DNA of 64,000 nt from Pseudomonas migulae NBRC 103157 (lineage in GTDB: Bacteria > Pseudomonadota > Gammaproteobacteria > Pseudomonadales > Pseudomonadaceae): contig NZ_BDAG01000008.1 in NCBI RefSeq assembly GCF_002091715.1, positions 62,001 through 126,000 on the forward strand, written 5' to 3'. The notes beneath the pieces are model-generated. The model had not been told where the DNA came from and ran no database searches. It was given only the letters and a program-made list of their open reading frames with translations. Shown piece after piece: positions 26,376 to 38,300 of the stretch; within the stretch, counting starts at the first letter, position 1, and every line of letters begins with the position of its first letter. The position numbers and the translations under genes were made by a program.

Positions 26376-27878
26376 ATGCCCACCGCCCTTTACCGAGTCA
26401 TCCTCGCCATCGCATTTTTATTGCCGATGGCCGCGCATTCTGGCGACGCCGAAGACTTCGTCGCCGCCAATCCCGTGCAGCAAGCCAAACTTCTGGAAGC
26501 CTGGGCCGCGCAGCCCGATCCGGCCCGTATCGAACTGATCAACGCCCTGCAACAAGGCGAGTTGATCGTCGACGGCCAACCCAAAACCCTGCGCCTGAAT
26601 AATCGCCTGCGGGGTCTGATCGACACCGCACTGGCCAGCCACCAGTTGCTCGCCGCCGACGCCAAAACCCGTCTGGCTGCCGCGCAGCAATTGCAGAAAA
26701 GCGCCAAACCGGCGCAGCTGAAATTCCTCGACCGGCAACTGGCGGGCGAACAGGACGAAAGCGTTCATGCAGCGCTGAGCCTGGCCCTGGCCAATCTGCA
26801 ACTGGTAGACACCGACCCGGCCGTGCGCCTCGCCGCGGTGCGTCTGCTCGGTGAAACCGGCGACCCACTGGCCCGCACCCGCCTCGAAAGCCTGTTGCAA
26901 CCAGGTGTCGAAGCGGACGCCACCGTGCGCACCGCCGCCGAAACCAGCCTGGCGCAAGTCAAACGCAAACTGTTGATCGGCGAAATGCTCGGCCAGGCCT
27001 TCAGCGGCATGTCCCTCGGTTCGATCCTGCTGCTCGCGGCGCTCGGCCTGGCGATCACGTTCGGCCTGCTCGGCGTGATCAACATGGCCCACGGCGAGAT
27101 GCTGATGCTCGGCGCCTACTCGACGTACGTGGTGCAACTGATGTTCCAGCGCTTCGCCCCGCAGGCCATCGAGTTCTATCCGCTGATCGCGTTGCCGGTG
27201 GCGTTTTTCGTCACCGCCGCGATCGGCATGGCCCTGGAACGCACAGTGATTCGCCACCTCTACGGCCGTCCGCTGGAAACCCTGCTCGCGACGTGGGGCA
27301 TCAGCCTGATGCTGATTCAGCTTGTCCGATTGGTGTTCGGCGCGCAGAACGTTGAAGTGGCCAACCCCGCGTGGTTGTCTGGCGGGATCCAAGTGTTGCC
27401 AAACCTGGTGCTGCCGTACAACCGCATCGTGATCATCGCCTTCGCTCTGTTTGTGGTGGTGCTGACCTGGCTGCTGCTGAACAAGACACGCCTGGGCCTG
27501 AACGTGCGCGCCGTCACTCAGAATCGCAACATGGCCGCCTGCTGCGGCGTGCCGACCGGGCGTGTCGACATGCTTGCCTTCGGTCTCGGCTCGGGCATTG
27601 CCGGCCTTGGTGGCGTGGCCCTCAGCCAGATCGGCAACGTCGGCCCCGACCTCGGCCAGAGCTACATCATCGACTCGTTCCTGGTGGTGGTGCTCGGCGG
27701 TGTCGGCCAGTTGGCCGGCAGCGTGCTCGCCGCGTTCGGGCTGGGCATCGCCAACAAGATTCTCGAACCGCAGATCGGCGCCGTACTCGGCAAGATCCTG
27801 ATCCTCGCGCTGATCATTCTGTTCATCCAGAAACGTCCGCAAGGCCTCTTCGCACTGAAAGGACGGGTGATCGACTGA
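26376..27878 (+). CDS. urtB: Urea ABC transporter, permease UrtB
   Basis: About 500 residues: a signal peptide, a periplasmic helical extension of roughly 200 residues characteristic of UrtB, then a LivH-type permease domain (from about 215) with GLAITFGLLGVINMAHGE. The frame is open back through the REPIN; ATG 26358 is possible, but AGGA at 26363-26366 fits ATG 26376. The stop overlaps the urtC start by one base (TGATG). Confidence 0.92.
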   Translation: MPTALYRVILAIAFLLPMAAHSGDAEDFVAANPVQQAKLLEAWAAQPDPARIELINALQQGELIVDGQPKTLRLNNRLRGLIDTALASHQLLAADAKTRLAAAQQLQKSAKPAQLKFLDRQLAGEQDESVHAALSLALANLQLVDTDPAVRLAAVRLLGETGDPLARTRLESLLQPGVEADATVRTAAETSLAQVKRKLLIGEMLGQAFSGMSLGSILLLAALGLAITFGLLGVINMAHGEMLMLGAYSTYVVQLMFQRFAPQAIEFYPLIALPVAFFVTAAIGMALERTVIRHLYGRPLETLLATWGISLMLIQLVRLVFGAQNVEVANPAWLSGGIQVLPNLVLPYNRIVIIAFALFVVVLTWLLLNKTRLGLNVRAVTQNRNMAACCGVPTGRVDMLAFGLGSGIAGLGGVALSQIGNVGPDLGQSYIIDSFLVVVLGGVGQLAGSVLAAFGLGIANKILEPQIGAVLGKILILALIILFIQKRPQGLFALKGRVID

Positions 27879-28957
27879 TGAACCAGCCCCTGATGCTCAC
27901 AGCTACGCAAAAGGCCGGCCCCAAAGTCACGATCGCCGTCGGTGCGGTGATCCTTGTTCTGTTGCTGGCGTTGCCGTTGCTGTCACTGTTGTCGCCAGAC
28001 AGTGCGTTGCACGTGTCGGCCTACACGTTGACGCTGGTGGGCAAGATTCTTTGTTACGCCATCGTCGCCCTGGCGCTGGATCTGGTCTGGGGTTACGCCG
28101 GCCTGCTGTCGCTTGGTCACGGATTGTTCTTCGCCCTGGGCGGCTACGCCATGGGCATGTACCTGATGCGCCAGGCCTCGGGAGATGGTTTGCCAGCATT
28201 CATGACGTTCCTGTCGTGGACCGAATTGCCGTGGTACTGGACCGGCACCAGCAGTTTCCTCTGGTCGATGTGTCTGGTGGTATTGGCGCCAGGTTTGCTG
28301 GCGCTGGTGTTCGGGTTCTTTGCCTTCCGCTCGCGGATCAAAGGCGTGTATTTCTCGATCATGACCCAGGCCCTGACGTTCGCTGGAATGCTGTTGTTCT
28401 TCCGCAACGAAACCGGGTTCGGTGGCAACAACGGCTTCACCAATTTCCGCACCATTCTCGGCTTTGGCATCACCGAACCGGGCACCCGCGCGGTGCTGTT
28501 TTTCGCCACGGTGGTGTTGCTGGTGGCGAGCCTGTTCATCGGCTGGCGACTGGCGCAAAGCAAATTCGGCCGGGTGCTGACCGCCCTGCGCGATGCGGAA
28601 AACCGCCTGATGTTCTGCGGTTACGACCCTCGCGGTTTCAAGCTGTTTGTCTGGGTGTTGAGCGCGGTGTTGTGCGGTCTGGCCGGCGCGCTCTATGTGC
28701 CGCAGGTCGGCATCATCAACCCGAGTGAAATGTCGCCGACCAACTCCATCGAGGCCGCGGTGTGGGTTGCGCTCGGCGGACGCGGAACGCTGATCGGGCC
28801 GCTGCTGGGCGCCGGCGTGGTCAACGGCATGAAGAGCTGGTTCACCGTGGCGTTCCCGGAATACTGGCTGTTCTTCCTTGGCGCGCTGTTCATCGTCGTG
28901 ACCTTGTACCTGCCCAAAGGTGTGATCGGCCTGCTGAAAAAAAGGGGTGAATCATGA
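27878..28957 (+). CDS. urtC: Urea ABC transporter, permease UrtC
   Basis: A 359-residue LivM-type permease beginning MNQPLMLTATQKAGPKVTI. It shows the family stretch LVWGYAGLLSLGHGLFFALG and about nine helices. The ATG is fixed by the TGATG junction with urtB, although the frame is open far upstream. It pairs with UrtB as the membrane channel. Confidence 0.93.
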   Translation: MNQPLMLTATQKAGPKVTIAVGAVILVLLLALPLLSLLSPDSALHVSAYTLTLVGKILCYAIVALALDLVWGYAGLLSLGHGLFFALGGYAMGMYLMRQASGDGLPAFMTFLSWTELPWYWTGTSSFLWSMCLVVLAPGLLALVFGFFAFRSRIKGVYFSIMTQALTFAGMLLFFRNETGFGGNNGFTNFRTILGFGITEPGTRAVLFFATVVLLVASLFIGWRLAQSKFGRVLTALRDAENRLMFCGYDPRGFKLFVWVLSAVLCGLAGALYVPQVGIINPSEMSPTNSIEAAVWVALGGRGTLIGPLLGAGVVNGMKSWFTVAFPEYWLFFLGALFIVVTLYLPKGVIGLLKKRGES

Positions 28958-29823
28958 GAGTGACTGCGACGGCTGAATTCATGCTCGAACCGGCGTTTTA
29001 TCCACCGAATCCGAACAAGGACGCCGGCAGCAGCCGCGACGCCATCGGCCTCGGCCAACGCGTCGGCCCCGGCCTGGATACCCGCCACGGCACCATCCTG
29101 ACCCTGGAAGACATCAGCGTCAGCTTCGATGGCTTCAAGGCGCTGAACGCGCTGAACCTGTACATCGGCGTCGGCGAATTGCGCTGCATCATTGGCCCCA
29201 ACGGCGCGGGCAAGACCACGTTGATGGACGTGATCACCGGCAAGACCCGGCCCAGTCACGGCAAGGCCTGGTTCGGCGAAACCCTCGATCTGACGCAGAT
29301 GAGCGAAGTGCAGATTGCCCAGGCCGGCATCGGCCGCAAGTTCCAGAAGCCGACGGTGTTCGAAGCGCTGAGCGTGTTCGAGAACCTGGAGCTGGCGCAG
29401 AAAACCGACAAGTCGGTGTGGGCCAGCCTGCGGGCTCGCTTGAGTGGCGAACAGAAGGATCGCATCAGCGAAGTGCTGGAGACCATCCGTCTGACCACCT
29501 CGGTCAATCGCCCGGCCGGCTTGTTGTCCCACGGTCAGAAGCAGTTTCTGGAGATCGGCATGTTGCTGGTGCAAGACCCGCAATTGCTGCTGCTCGACGA
29601 GCCGGTGGCGGGCATGACCGACGCCGAAACCGAGTTCACCGCCGAGCTGTTCAAAAGCCTGGCGGGCAAGCATTCGTTGATGGTGGTAGAGCACGACATG
29701 GGGTTTGTGGGCTCCATCGCCGACCATGTCACGGTGCTGCACCAGGGCAGCGTGCTGGCCGAAGGATCGCTGGAGCAGGTGCAGGAAAACGAGCGGGTGA
29801 TCGAGGTGTATCTCGGTCGGTAG
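28954..29823 (+). CDS. urtD: Urea ABC transporter, ATP-binding protein UrtD
   Basis: A 289-residue LivG-type ATPase. Walker A is GPNGAGKTT, the signature region is LLSHGQKQFLEI, and Walker B is LLLLDEPVAGMTD. A leader of about 45 residues precedes the nucleotide-binding domain. It overlaps urtC by four bases (ATGA). Confidence 0.94.
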   Translation: MRVTATAEFMLEPAFYPPNPNKDAGSSRDAIGLGQRVGPGLDTRHGTILTLEDISVSFDGFKALNALNLYIGVGELRCIIGPNGAGKTTLMDVITGKTRPSHGKAWFGETLDLTQMSEVQIAQAGIGRKFQKPTVFEALSVFENLELAQKTDKSVWASLRARLSGEQKDRISEVLETIRLTTSVNRPAGLLSHGQKQFLEIGMLLVQDPQLLLLDEPVAGMTDAETEFTAELFKSLAGKHSLMVVEHDMGFVGSIADHVTVLHQGSVLAEGSLEQVQENERVIEVYLGR

Positions 29824-29845
29824 GATTGCGAACACAGCCCCCCCC

Positions 29846-29934
29846 TGTGGGAGCCGGCTTGCTGGCGATAGCGGTGGGTCAGCGATATTTATGCTGGCTG
29901 ATAGACCGCCATCGCCAGCAAGCCGGCTCCTACA
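29846..29934. repeat. REPIN, family II
   Basis: GGGAGCCGGCTTGCTGGCGATAG faces CCATCGCCAGCAAGCCGGCTCC across about 40 bases. It occupies almost the whole urtD-urtE gap. Confidence 0.9.
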
Positions 29935-29956
29935 GGGGACTGAGAGGAATTTGAGA

Positions 29957-30655
29957 ATGCTGCAAGTCGACAAGCTGCACCAGTACTACGGCGGTAGCCA
30001 CATCCTGCGGGGCCTGTCGTTTGACGTGAAGGTCGGTGAAGTCACCTGCCTGCTCGGGCGCAACGGCGTGGGCAAGACCACCCTGCTCAAATGCCTGATG
30101 GGTTTGCTGCCGGCCAAAGAAGGCGCGGTGAACTGGGAAGGCAAACCGATCACCACGTTCAAGCCACACCAGCGGGTACACGCCGGAATCGCTTACGTGC
30201 CTCAGGGCCGGGAGATCTTCGGCCGGTTGACCGTGGAAGAAAACCTGCTGATGGGCCTGTCGCGGTTTCCTGGCAGCGAAGCGAAGGAAGTTCCGGCCTT
30301 CATCTACGAGCTGTTCCCGGTGCTGCTGCAAATGAAGCAACGGCGTGGCGGTGACTTGTCCGGCGGCCAACAGCAGCAGTTGGCGATTGGCCGGGCATTG
30401 GCCAGCCGACCACGGCTGCTGATCCTCGACGAACCCACCGAAGGCATCCAGCCGTCGGTGATCAAGGAAATCGGCGCGGTGATCAAGAAGCTCGCGGCAC
30501 GGGGCGACATGGCGATTCTGCTGGTGGAGCAGTTCTACGATTTCGCCGCCGAACTGGCCGATCAATACCTGGTGATGTCACGCGGTGAGATCGTGCAGCA
30601 GGGTCGCGGAGAAAATATGGAAGCCGAGGGTGTACGCGGTCTGGTTACGATCTAA
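29957..30655 (+). CDS. urtE: Urea ABC transporter, ATP-binding protein UrtE
   Basis: A 232-residue LivF-type ATPase starting MLQVDKLHQYYGGSHILRG. Walker A is GRNGVGKTT, the signature is LSGGQQQQ, and Walker B is LLILDEPTEGIQ. GAGAGGA lies upstream of the ATG; the open frame before it is REPIN sequence and is excluded. It completes the five-gene urea importer. Confidence 0.94.
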   Translation: MLQVDKLHQYYGGSHILRGLSFDVKVGEVTCLLGRNGVGKTTLLKCLMGLLPAKEGAVNWEGKPITTFKPHQRVHAGIAYVPQGREIFGRLTVEENLLMGLSRFPGSEAKEVPAFIYELFPVLLQMKQRRGGDLSGGQQQQLAIGRALASRPRLLILDEPTEGIQPSVIKEIGAVIKKLAARGDMAILLVEQFYDFAAELADQYLVMSRGEIVQQGRGENMEAEGVRGLVTI

Positions 30656-30685
30656 TCTGCAGCGTCCTGACGAAAACTGAAAACC

Positions 30686-31525
30686 ATGAATTTACCTGCC
30701 CACACCACGCTGTTCACGCCTAGCTGGCATGCCGAGCTGGAGCTGGGCTATGCCCGATTCGGCGACAGCACGCGCCCGGTTCTGCGCCGGCACAAAGGTC
30801 CGTTGCGGGTACAAAAGCATCTGTATGCCGAAGGGCCCGAAGTGTGCCAGCACATCATCGTGCATCCGCCCGGCGGGATTGCCGGCGGCGACCGGCTCGA
30901 TATCAGCGCCAGCGTCGGCCGCGGGGCGTGGGCGCAAATCACCAGCCCCGGCGCGGCCAAGTGGTACCGCGCGGCCGGGCCGGCTTATCAGAAACTTGAT
31001 CTGAAAGTAGCCAGTGGCGCGACACTGGAGTGGCTGCCGCAAGAAACGATTATCTTCAGCGCCGCCCAGGCCGAGCTCAGTACGTCCATTGATCTTGAAG
31101 GCGATGCGCGGTTGTTCTACTGGGACGTCGTCGCACTGGGCCGCCCGGCCAGTGGCGAGCGTTTTGACCTCGGGCATTTTCAGGCGCAGCTGGATATCCG
31201 TCGCAACGGCCAGTTGCTCTGGCACGAACGCCAGCGCATTGTCGGGGACGACGGTTTGCTCGATTCGCCGATTGGCCTGGATGGGCAGCCGGTGTTTGCG
31301 ACGTTGCTGGTAACGGGGGAGATTGATAGTGAGTTGCTGGAGAAATGCCGCTCGCTGCCCCACGATGTGCGCGGGGATTTGACGCAGTTGCCGGGGTTGA
31401 TCATTGCCCGATGTCTGGCCAGTGAAGCGCTGTTGGCGCGCGCCTGGATGATCGACTTGTGGAGATTGCTCCGGCCTGCGTTGCTTGGCCGAGAAGCAGC
31501 CCCCCCCAGAATATGGAGCACCTGA
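30686..31525 (+). CDS. ureD: Urease accessory protein UreD
   Basis: A 279-residue UreD/UreH protein. [18 protein letters not shown] and [10 protein letters not shown] are family signatures. UreD is part of the UreD-F-G complex that loads nickel into apo-urease. It lies 30 bases after urtE and before ureA, linking urea import and hydrolysis in one transcription unit. Confidence 0.94.
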   Translation: MNLPAHTTLFTPSWHAELELGYARFGDSTRPVLRRHKGPLRVQKHLYAEGPEVCQHIIVHPPGGIAGGDRLDISASVGRGAWAQITSPGAAKWYRAAGPAYQKLDLKVASGATLEWLPQETIIFSAAQAELSTSIDLEGDARLFYWDVVALGRPASGERFDLGHFQAQLDIRRNGQLLWHERQRIVGDDGLLDSPIGLDGQPVFATLLVTGEIDSELLEKCRSLPHDVRGDLTQLPGLIIARCLASEALLARAWMIDLWRLLRPALLGREAAPPRIWST

Positions 31526-31536
31526 ACACCACAACC

Positions 31537-31626
31537 TGTAGGAGCCGGCTTGCTGGCGATAGCGTCGGCACATTCGACAGATCAGGCGCCTGACAGACCG
31601 CTATCGCCAGCAAGCCGGCTCCTACA
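31537..31626. repeat. REPIN, family II
   Basis: TGTAGGAGCCGGCTTGCTGGCGATAG faces its inverse CTATCGCCAGCAAGCCGGCTCCTACA. It fills most of the ureD-ureA gap. Confidence 0.92.
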
Positions 31627-31678
31627 AGTACGTGTTTACAGTTCCGAATTTTTTTACTGCCCGGATGGATTGCAAACG

Positions 31679-31981
31679 ATGGACCTGACCCCACGCGAAA
31701 AAGACAAGCTGCTGATTTTCACCGCCGGCCTCGTCGCCGAACGGCGATTGGCGCGCGGCGTGAAACTCAATTACCCGGAAGCGATGGCCTACATCTCCGC
31801 GGCGCTGCTCGAGGGCGCCCGTGACGGCCAGACCGTGGCCGAGCTGATGCATTTCGGCACCACCCTGCTCAGCCGCGAACAAGTGATGGAAGGCATCCCG
31901 GAGATGATCCCGGAGATCCAGGTCGAGGCCACCTTCCCCGATGGCACCAAACTGGTCACCGTCCACCAACCCATCGCCTGA
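31679..31981 (+). CDS. ureA: Urease gamma subunit
   Basis: A 100-residue protein beginning [18 protein letters not shown], with [21 protein letters not shown], both diagnostic of the gamma chain. The frame is open upstream through the REPIN but the family N-terminus fixes the ATG at 31679. Urease is a cytoplasmic nickel enzyme made of UreABC. Confidence 0.97.
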   Translation: MDLTPREKDKLLIFTAGLVAERRLARGVKLNYPEAMAYISAALLEGARDGQTVAELMHFGTTLLSREQVMEGIPEMIPEIQVEATFPDGTKLVTVHQPIA

Positions 31982-31990
31982 GGCCGCGCC

Positions 31991-32524
31991 ATGACTTATC
32001 ACATCCGCGATGCGGTGCACGCCGACCTGCCGGCGATACGCGACATCTACAACGACGCCGTGCTCAACACCACGGCGATCTGGAACGAACAGGCCGTCGA
32101 CCTCGGCAACCGTCAAGCCTGGTTCAGCGCCCGACAAGCCCAGAACTATCCGATCCTGGTGATCGTCGACGGCGATAACAGCGTACTCGGCTACGCTTCA
32201 TTTGGTGACTGGCGACCGTTCGATGGTTTTCGCCACACCGTCGAGCACTCGGTCTATGTGCGCAGCGATCAGCGCGGCAATGGCCTCGGCCCGCAATTGA
32301 TGGACGTGCTGATCGAACGCGCCAAAGGCTGCGACAAGCATGTGATGGTCGCTGCCATCGAAAGCGGCAATGCCGCTTCCATCCGCCTGCATGAACGCGT
32401 CGGTTTCGTGACCACCGGGCAAATGCCTCAGGTGGGCACCAAGTTCGGCCGCTGGCTGGACCTGACCTTCATGCAACTGACCCTCAACCCTGGCGCCGAA
32501 CCGCCGCCCGCCAGCAAGGAGTAA
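31991..32524 (+). CDS. GNAT acetyltransferase, phosphinothricin/methionine-sulfoximine type
   Basis: A 177-residue Pat/MddA-like protein. It has the acetyl-CoA motif A (VRSDQRGNGLGPQLMDVLI) and the conserved ESGNAASIRLHERVGF segment. Relatives acetylate L-phosphinothricin and methionine sulfone or sulfoximine, which are glutamine synthetase inhibitors. It sits between ureA and ureB; a gene of this type is known at the same place in P. aeruginosa. Its ATG follows the ureA stop by nine bases. Confidence 0.88.
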   Translation: MTYHIRDAVHADLPAIRDIYNDAVLNTTAIWNEQAVDLGNRQAWFSARQAQNYPILVIVDGDNSVLGYASFGDWRPFDGFRHTVEHSVYVRSDQRGNGLGPQLMDVLIERAKGCDKHVMVAAIESGNAASIRLHERVGFVTTGQMPQVGTKFGRWLDLTFMQLTLNPGAEPPPASKE

Positions 32525-33063
<539 letters not shown>

Positions 33064-33064
<1 letters not shown>

Positions 33065-33369
33065 TGATTCCAGGTGAATTCCAGATCCAGCCCGGCGACA
33101 TTGAGCTAAACGTCGGCCGTCGCACCGTCAGCCTGAAAGTGGCCAACAGCGGCGACCGGCCGATCCAGGTCGGCTCGCACTACCACTTTTTCGAAACCAA
33201 CGACGCCCTCACTTTCGACCGCGCCGCCAGCCGCGGCATGCGCCTGAACATCCCCGCCGGCACCGCCGTGCGTTTCGAACCGGGGCAGAGCCGAGAGGTC
33301 GAGTTGGTTGACCTGGCCGGGCATCGCCGGGTGTTCGGGTTTGCCGGGCGGATCATGGGTGACCTTTAA
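33064..33369 (+). CDS. ureB: Urease beta subunit
   Basis: A 101-residue protein beginning [19 protein letters not shown], with the conserved [19 protein letters not shown] at 33061 is in frame, but the ATG at 33064 gives the family N-terminus and overlaps the previous stop. It forms the urease trimer with UreA and UreC. Confidence 0.97.
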
Positions 33370-33393
33370 GTCATTCAGCGCCAGTACCGGCCC

Positions 33394-33484
33394 CATCGCC
33401 AGCAAGCCGGCTCCTGCAGGATCGAACTCCAACGCGGAAAAACCGGTGAAATGCGCCCCCTGCAGGAGCCGGCTTGCTGGCGAT
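33394..33484. repeat. REPIN, family II, reverse order
   Basis: CATCGCCAGCAAGCCGGCTCCTG faces CAGGAGCCGGCTTGCTGGCGAT. Here the outer ends are the GCGAT ends, the opposite arm order to the copy at 31537. It lies between ureB and ureC. Confidence 0.9.
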
Positions 33485-33535
33485 TAGCGAGCAACGCGAG
33501 CGGTCTCAAAATCAATTGAATCCCAAGGCATGCCC

Positions 33536-35236
33536 ATGAAAATCTCAAGACAAGCCTACGCCGACATGTTCGGCCCCACCGTCGGTGACAAGGTCCGCCT
33601 GGCCGACACCGAGCTGTGGATCGAGGTCGAAAAAGACTTCACCACCTATGGCGAAGAAGTGAAATTCGGCGGCGGCAAAGTCATCCGCGACGGCCAGGGC
33701 CAGAGCCAGCTATTGGCCGCCGAAGTCGTCGATACCGTGATCACCAACGCGCTGATCATCGATCACTGGGGCATCGTCAAAGCCGACGTCGGCCTCAAGG
33801 ACGGGCGCATCGCCGGCATCGGCAAGGCGGGCAATCCGGATGTGCAGCCCAACGTCACCATCGCCATCGGCGCCAGCACTGAAGTCATCGCCGGCGAAGG
33901 CATGATCCTCACCGCCGGCGGCATCGACACGCACATCCACTTCATCTGCCCGCAGCAGATCGAAGAAGCCCTGATGAGCGGTGTCACCACGATGATCGGC
34001 GGCGGCACCGGCCCGGCCACCGGGACCAACGCCACCACGTGCACCTCCGGCCCATGGCACCTGGCGCGGATGCTTCAAGCGGCAGACGCCTTCCCGATGA
34101 ACATCGGCCTGACGGGCAAGGGCAACGCCAGCCTGCCGGAGCCGTTGATCGAACAGGTCAAGGCCGGTGCCATCGGTCTCAAGTTGCACGAAGACTGGGG
34201 CACCACACCCGCGAGTATCGACAACTGCCTCAGCGTCGCCGATCAGTACGACGTGCAGGTGGCGATCCACACCGACACCCTCAACGAGTCGGGCTTCGTC
34301 GAAACCACCCTCGCCGCTTTCAAGGGTCGCACCATCCACACCTATCACACCGAAGGCGCGGGCGGCGGCCACGCCCCGGACATCATCAAGGCCTGCGGGT
34401 TTGCCAACGTGCTGCCGAGCTCGACCAATCCGACCCGGCCGTTCACCCGCAACACGATCGACGAACACCTCGACATGCTGATGGTCTGCCACCACCTGGA
34501 CCCGAGCATTGCCGAAGACGTGGCCTTCGCCGAAAGCCGCATTCGTCGTGAAACCATCGCCGCCGAAGACATCCTCCACGACCTCGGCGCGTTCTCGATG
34601 ATCAGCTCCGACAGCCAGGCCATGGGCCGCGTCGGTGAAGTCATCACGCGCACCTGGCAGACCGCCGACAAGATGAAAAAGCAACGCGGCCCACTGCCGG
34701 GAGATGGCGAAAACAACGACAATTTCCGCGCCAAACGCTACATCGCCAAGTACACGATCAACCCGGCGATCACCCACGGCATCAGTCATGAAGTGGGTTC
34801 GATCGAAGTTGGAAAGTGGGCGGATCTGGTGCTCTGGCGCCCGGCGTTCTTCGGGGTCAAACCAACGCTGATCCTCAAGGGCGGCGCCATTGCCGCCAGC
34901 CTGATGGGCGATGCCAATGCCTCGATTCCGACACCGCAGCCGGTGCATTACCGTCCGATGTTCGCCAGCTACGGCGGCTCGCTGCATGCCACCAGTCTGA
35001 CGTTTATCAGCCAGGCTGCGCAGGAGGCCGGTCTGCCTGAAGCCCTGGGTTTGAAGAAGAAAATCGCGGTGGTCAAAGGGTGCCGCGAGGTGCAGAAAAC
35101 CGATCTGATCCACAACGACTACCTGCCGGACATTGATGTCGATCCGCAGAGCTATCAGGTCAAGGCCGACGGTGTATTGCTGTGGTGCGAGCCGGCGGAC
35201 GTGCTGCCGATGGCCCAGCGTTATTTTCTGTTTTGA
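33536..35236 (+). CDS. ureC: Urease alpha subunit (catalytic)
   Basis: The 566-residue catalytic chain. All active-site residues are present: nickel ligands H133, H135, H245, H271 and D359, the carbamylated lysine K216 in [12 protein letters not shown], and the flap/catalytic histidine in MVCHHLDPS (319-320). ATG 33530 is also in frame, but AAGG at 33525-33528 is only correctly spaced for ATG 33536, which also gives the family N-terminus [18 protein letters not shown]. It ends the urt-ure operon. Confidence 0.97.
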   Translation: MKISRQAYADMFGPTVGDKVRLADTELWIEVEKDFTTYGEEVKFGGGKVIRDGQGQSQLLAAEVVDTVITNALIIDHWGIVKADVGLKDGRIAGIGKAGNPDVQPNVTIAIGASTEVIAGEGMILTAGGIDTHIHFICPQQIEEALMSGVTTMIGGGTGPATGTNATTCTSGPWHLARMLQAADAFPMNIGLTGKGNASLPEPLIEQVKAGAIGLKLHEDWGTTPASIDNCLSVADQYDVQVAIHTDTLNESGFVETTLAAFKGRTIHTYHTEGAGGGHAPDIIKACGFANVLPSSTNPTRPFTRNTIDEHLDMLMVCHHLDPSIAEDVAFAESRIRRETIAAEDILHDLGAFSMISSDSQAMGRVGEVITRTWQTADKMKKQRGPLPGDGENNDNFRAKRYIAKYTINPAITHGISHEVGSIEVGKWADLVLWRPAFFGVKPTLILKGGAIAASLMGDANASIPTPQPVHYRPMFASYGGSLHATSLTFISQAAQEAGLPEALGLKKKIAVVKGCREVQKTDLIHNDYLPDIDVDPQSYQVKADGVLLWCEPADVLPMAQRYFLF

Positions 35237-35250
35237 GATTCGCCAAGGCA

Positions 35251-35288
35251 TAAAAAACCGGCACGAAGGGCATCATTCTTCGTGCCGG
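35251..35288 (-). terminator. Rho-independent terminator for the NEL-type gene
   Basis: Read on the minus strand, CCGGCACGAAG and CTTCGTGCCGG form an 11-base perfect stem with a nine-base loop followed by TTTTTT. It lies just after the stop of the minus-strand gene. On the plus strand the T-run is absent, so it would act only weakly for ureC. Confidence 0.85.
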
Positions 35289-35309
35289 GATGGCTGTTTG
35301 TCTATGTAC

Positions 35310-38300
35310 TCAGTTGCCAGGTTCGACCGTAGAGGGAATCTCCACCCTTTGCAGCTTCGCCCGATCCATCGCCTGTTGGGTCAGGGTTTTGAGCAATGTC
35401 TTCATTTCGTTATAGATCAAGTCCAGCTCGGCGGAATAGGCCTCGTGAGTCATGATCTGTCCTGGGGCAATCTCGCTTTCCGGTTTACCCAGCTCTGCGG
35501 CGAGTACCCTCAGCTCCTCTTTCAGGCCGGCCTTTGCCTCAAGCGAAAGATCCTGTTCGGTCGCGCGCTTATCAAGCGCCATGAAAAACTCCGTCGTCGC
35601 ATCGATTCGACGCCTGAACACCTTGAACGCACCACGATTCGAGCCCTGGATGTAAGACGTCCAGAACGGCTGTTCACTGATCGAATCACGCAGCAAATCG
35701 CCGGCCTCCAGATCCAGTACCCGCCGATAGGCATCTTCGATCATCTCAGACGTGACGCCCGTGTGCGTGCGGAACTGCAGGTCACGGGATTGCCAGGGCA
35801 GATCCAGTCGCTCGGCCAGGTCCGTCATATAGCCCAGATGTACCTGGACCTCATCGATGGTCCCCGTAACATCGCCATTGGCATCGATCACCATGTAATC
35901 CTCACCGTCCGCCAGTCGATCGGCGACCACTTTGTGGGCAATCCGGCTCAACTCATCCAGACGGGATTTGCCTCTGGCAAGCTGCACCAGTTCAGCCTCC
36001 ACCAGGCCTGGACTCCCCAGCGCATAGGCTTCGTGGATCAGCACTTCCACACCCATTGAATTGAACAACTGGGCCCCGGCATCCACACAGTTGGTAGCCT
36101 CGTCCCTGCCCATGACAAAAAGGTTGCGCCGCAACTCACTGTCCTTGGACATCGCTTCCAGCATTCGCCAGACCTTGCTCGTCATGTCCACTCTGAATGC
36201 GTTGTCGTTCTGGAAATGGCTGGACTCAGTGAGCTTCCTGATCTTATTGAAAAAAGGCACCGAACCGAATTCGTCCTCGACACTGTTCCATATCGCCTGT
36301 TTGGCGACCCAATCCCGTCGCGTCAGGCCTGCCTCCCAATCAAGGCTGTCGCGCACACCACGAGGCGGATACGGACGATCGGGGTCCAGGCCGACGGACC
36401 TGATGTAGTTTCTGAGCGTGTTCAGAGTATCGGCCGACATCCACTGCCGTTCCCGACTCACTACCGTCCGAGCCAACAGTTCCGCCTCGACAGAGCCGGG
36501 CGTCACCCGAGGGATGCCCCTCAGTTCATTGCGTTGAAGATTCAAGTAAAAATGCCGGAATCGGGATTGAGAAAACAATCCGTCCGGCCAAGTATCAATG
36601 CCGGTCTCACCCAACATCACCGTATGCAGCATGCGCATACCGCCGATATCCGGCACTCGACCCAGCGGGTTTCCCTGCAAATCGAGATGTTGAAGTCGGG
36701 TAAGCCATCTCAAGTACGTAGCCCCCTGCAGATCCAGCACAATCCGGTTATCGCCGAGGTACAACTCCGTCAGCCCTACCATTCGACCCACCGAAGGAGG
36801 AAATTGCGTGAGCCGGTTGCGGGTGAGATTCAGCGAACGCAGGCGCGGAAAATGATCAAGAAAGGTGATGTGTGCGTCGGTCATCTCAGTGCCCAGCAAG
36901 TTCAGGCTGGTCACGTGCTGAAAATCGGCTTCCAGAGAGGGCATGGTTCCCAAGTGCCGCCCCATGGGTATATTTCTGAGGTCAAGCACTGTCCCCAGAT
37001 TCTCGATAGATTCCACATCCCTGGGCCCGGCTTGCTGCCAGCACTGCCGAATGGCCTTGTACAACTTGTTTCTGGACTGCCATTCGGCAACGCCGGCAGG
37101 GCTGAACCTGTACGCTTCGGTCGGCGAATTCAGCCAGCGCTGGAAGTTGGTATTGAGGCGGTTGAATTCCGCTTCCAGCGCACTGGCCCGCAGCTCCGGG
37201 TCAGCCTCGTGGCCGCCACCGTCCAGATAAGCCTGGGCTTGCTCTTCCGTCCAGCCCGGCCGCACGCTCCTGACGCGTTCCTGCAACGTCAGGCGACCGG
37301 TGAGCCGTCGAATGCCTTGAGGAAGAGGCATTCCACCGAACAGCTTCATCGTCTCGGGATCATAGGCAGGCTTGCGCAGGGGGCTGTCTGCCAGCATCGG
37401 ACGCAGCTGGTCACGCGCCAACGGTGCATTTTGAATGGTGTGTTTGAGAGTCGCGCCTTGATTGATTTGAAAACCCAGTGCCTTGCGTTCAGCGTCAGGC
37501 AGGGCATGCAATACCGAAGAAAACAGGTCATCGGCGCCGTGCAGATGGTTGTCCTCGGCATCCCGCGCTTCATAACCGTTCTCCGTGCTGACCAGGACTT
37601 TGCGCACATCCGCTTCTTCTGGGCCAATGCTGTCGCGCACACGGCCAGTGAAAGAATGCTCGCGAATCTCGATGCGCACCTCCTGCGGCCAGTTCGGCAA
37701 GCTTTCCAGGCTATGCAATGCCAGCCTTTCCGTATCCAGCGCCTGCAGTGAATCAAGGAACAACCCTTCATAGGCACGCGACAGACGCACCTCCAGCGAG
37801 GCGGCGCGCGCCTGTTGCCTGAGGTGCAAGCCAATACGCTTTTGCTCGACCAGCACTCGCAAGTCAGCCGGATCAGCGGCGCTCAGTAACTCCTCTGCCA
37901 TGTTGGCGGGCAATTGTGCAAAGGCGTCCTGAAGCGTCCTGGCGTCGGCAACGTTCGACTGGGCGTTCTCAGGCAGTTTCCCCGTTTCCGCCCACACCTT
38001 GAACCGGTTGATGGTGTCGACCAGCAACGCGGGCGGCGCTTCGTTTTCGACATGCAGCCGACGCAACACATCTTCTTCGATACCACTGGCGATACGGATG
38101 CGTTCAAGCATTGCATCATCGAACGCTTCTGACTTCGTCCCCAGCCCACGCATGAGCTCGGCCGAGGTCCACTCGACAGGGCGGTCGAGTTCGGTGTGCC
38201 AGGTTCCGGCGCCATCGTGGTCAAGCTTTGGCTGGTAAGCTGTTGGCCGGTCCGGATGCTGCATCCTTGGCTCGCCGGTCAGTGAATCGTCCTGCACCGA

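Noticed and set aside
36216..37751. 511-codon plus-strand frame opposite the NEL-type gene
   Set aside because: Mirror of the real minus-strand frame, which has recognisable leucine-rich repeats; the plus frame has none.
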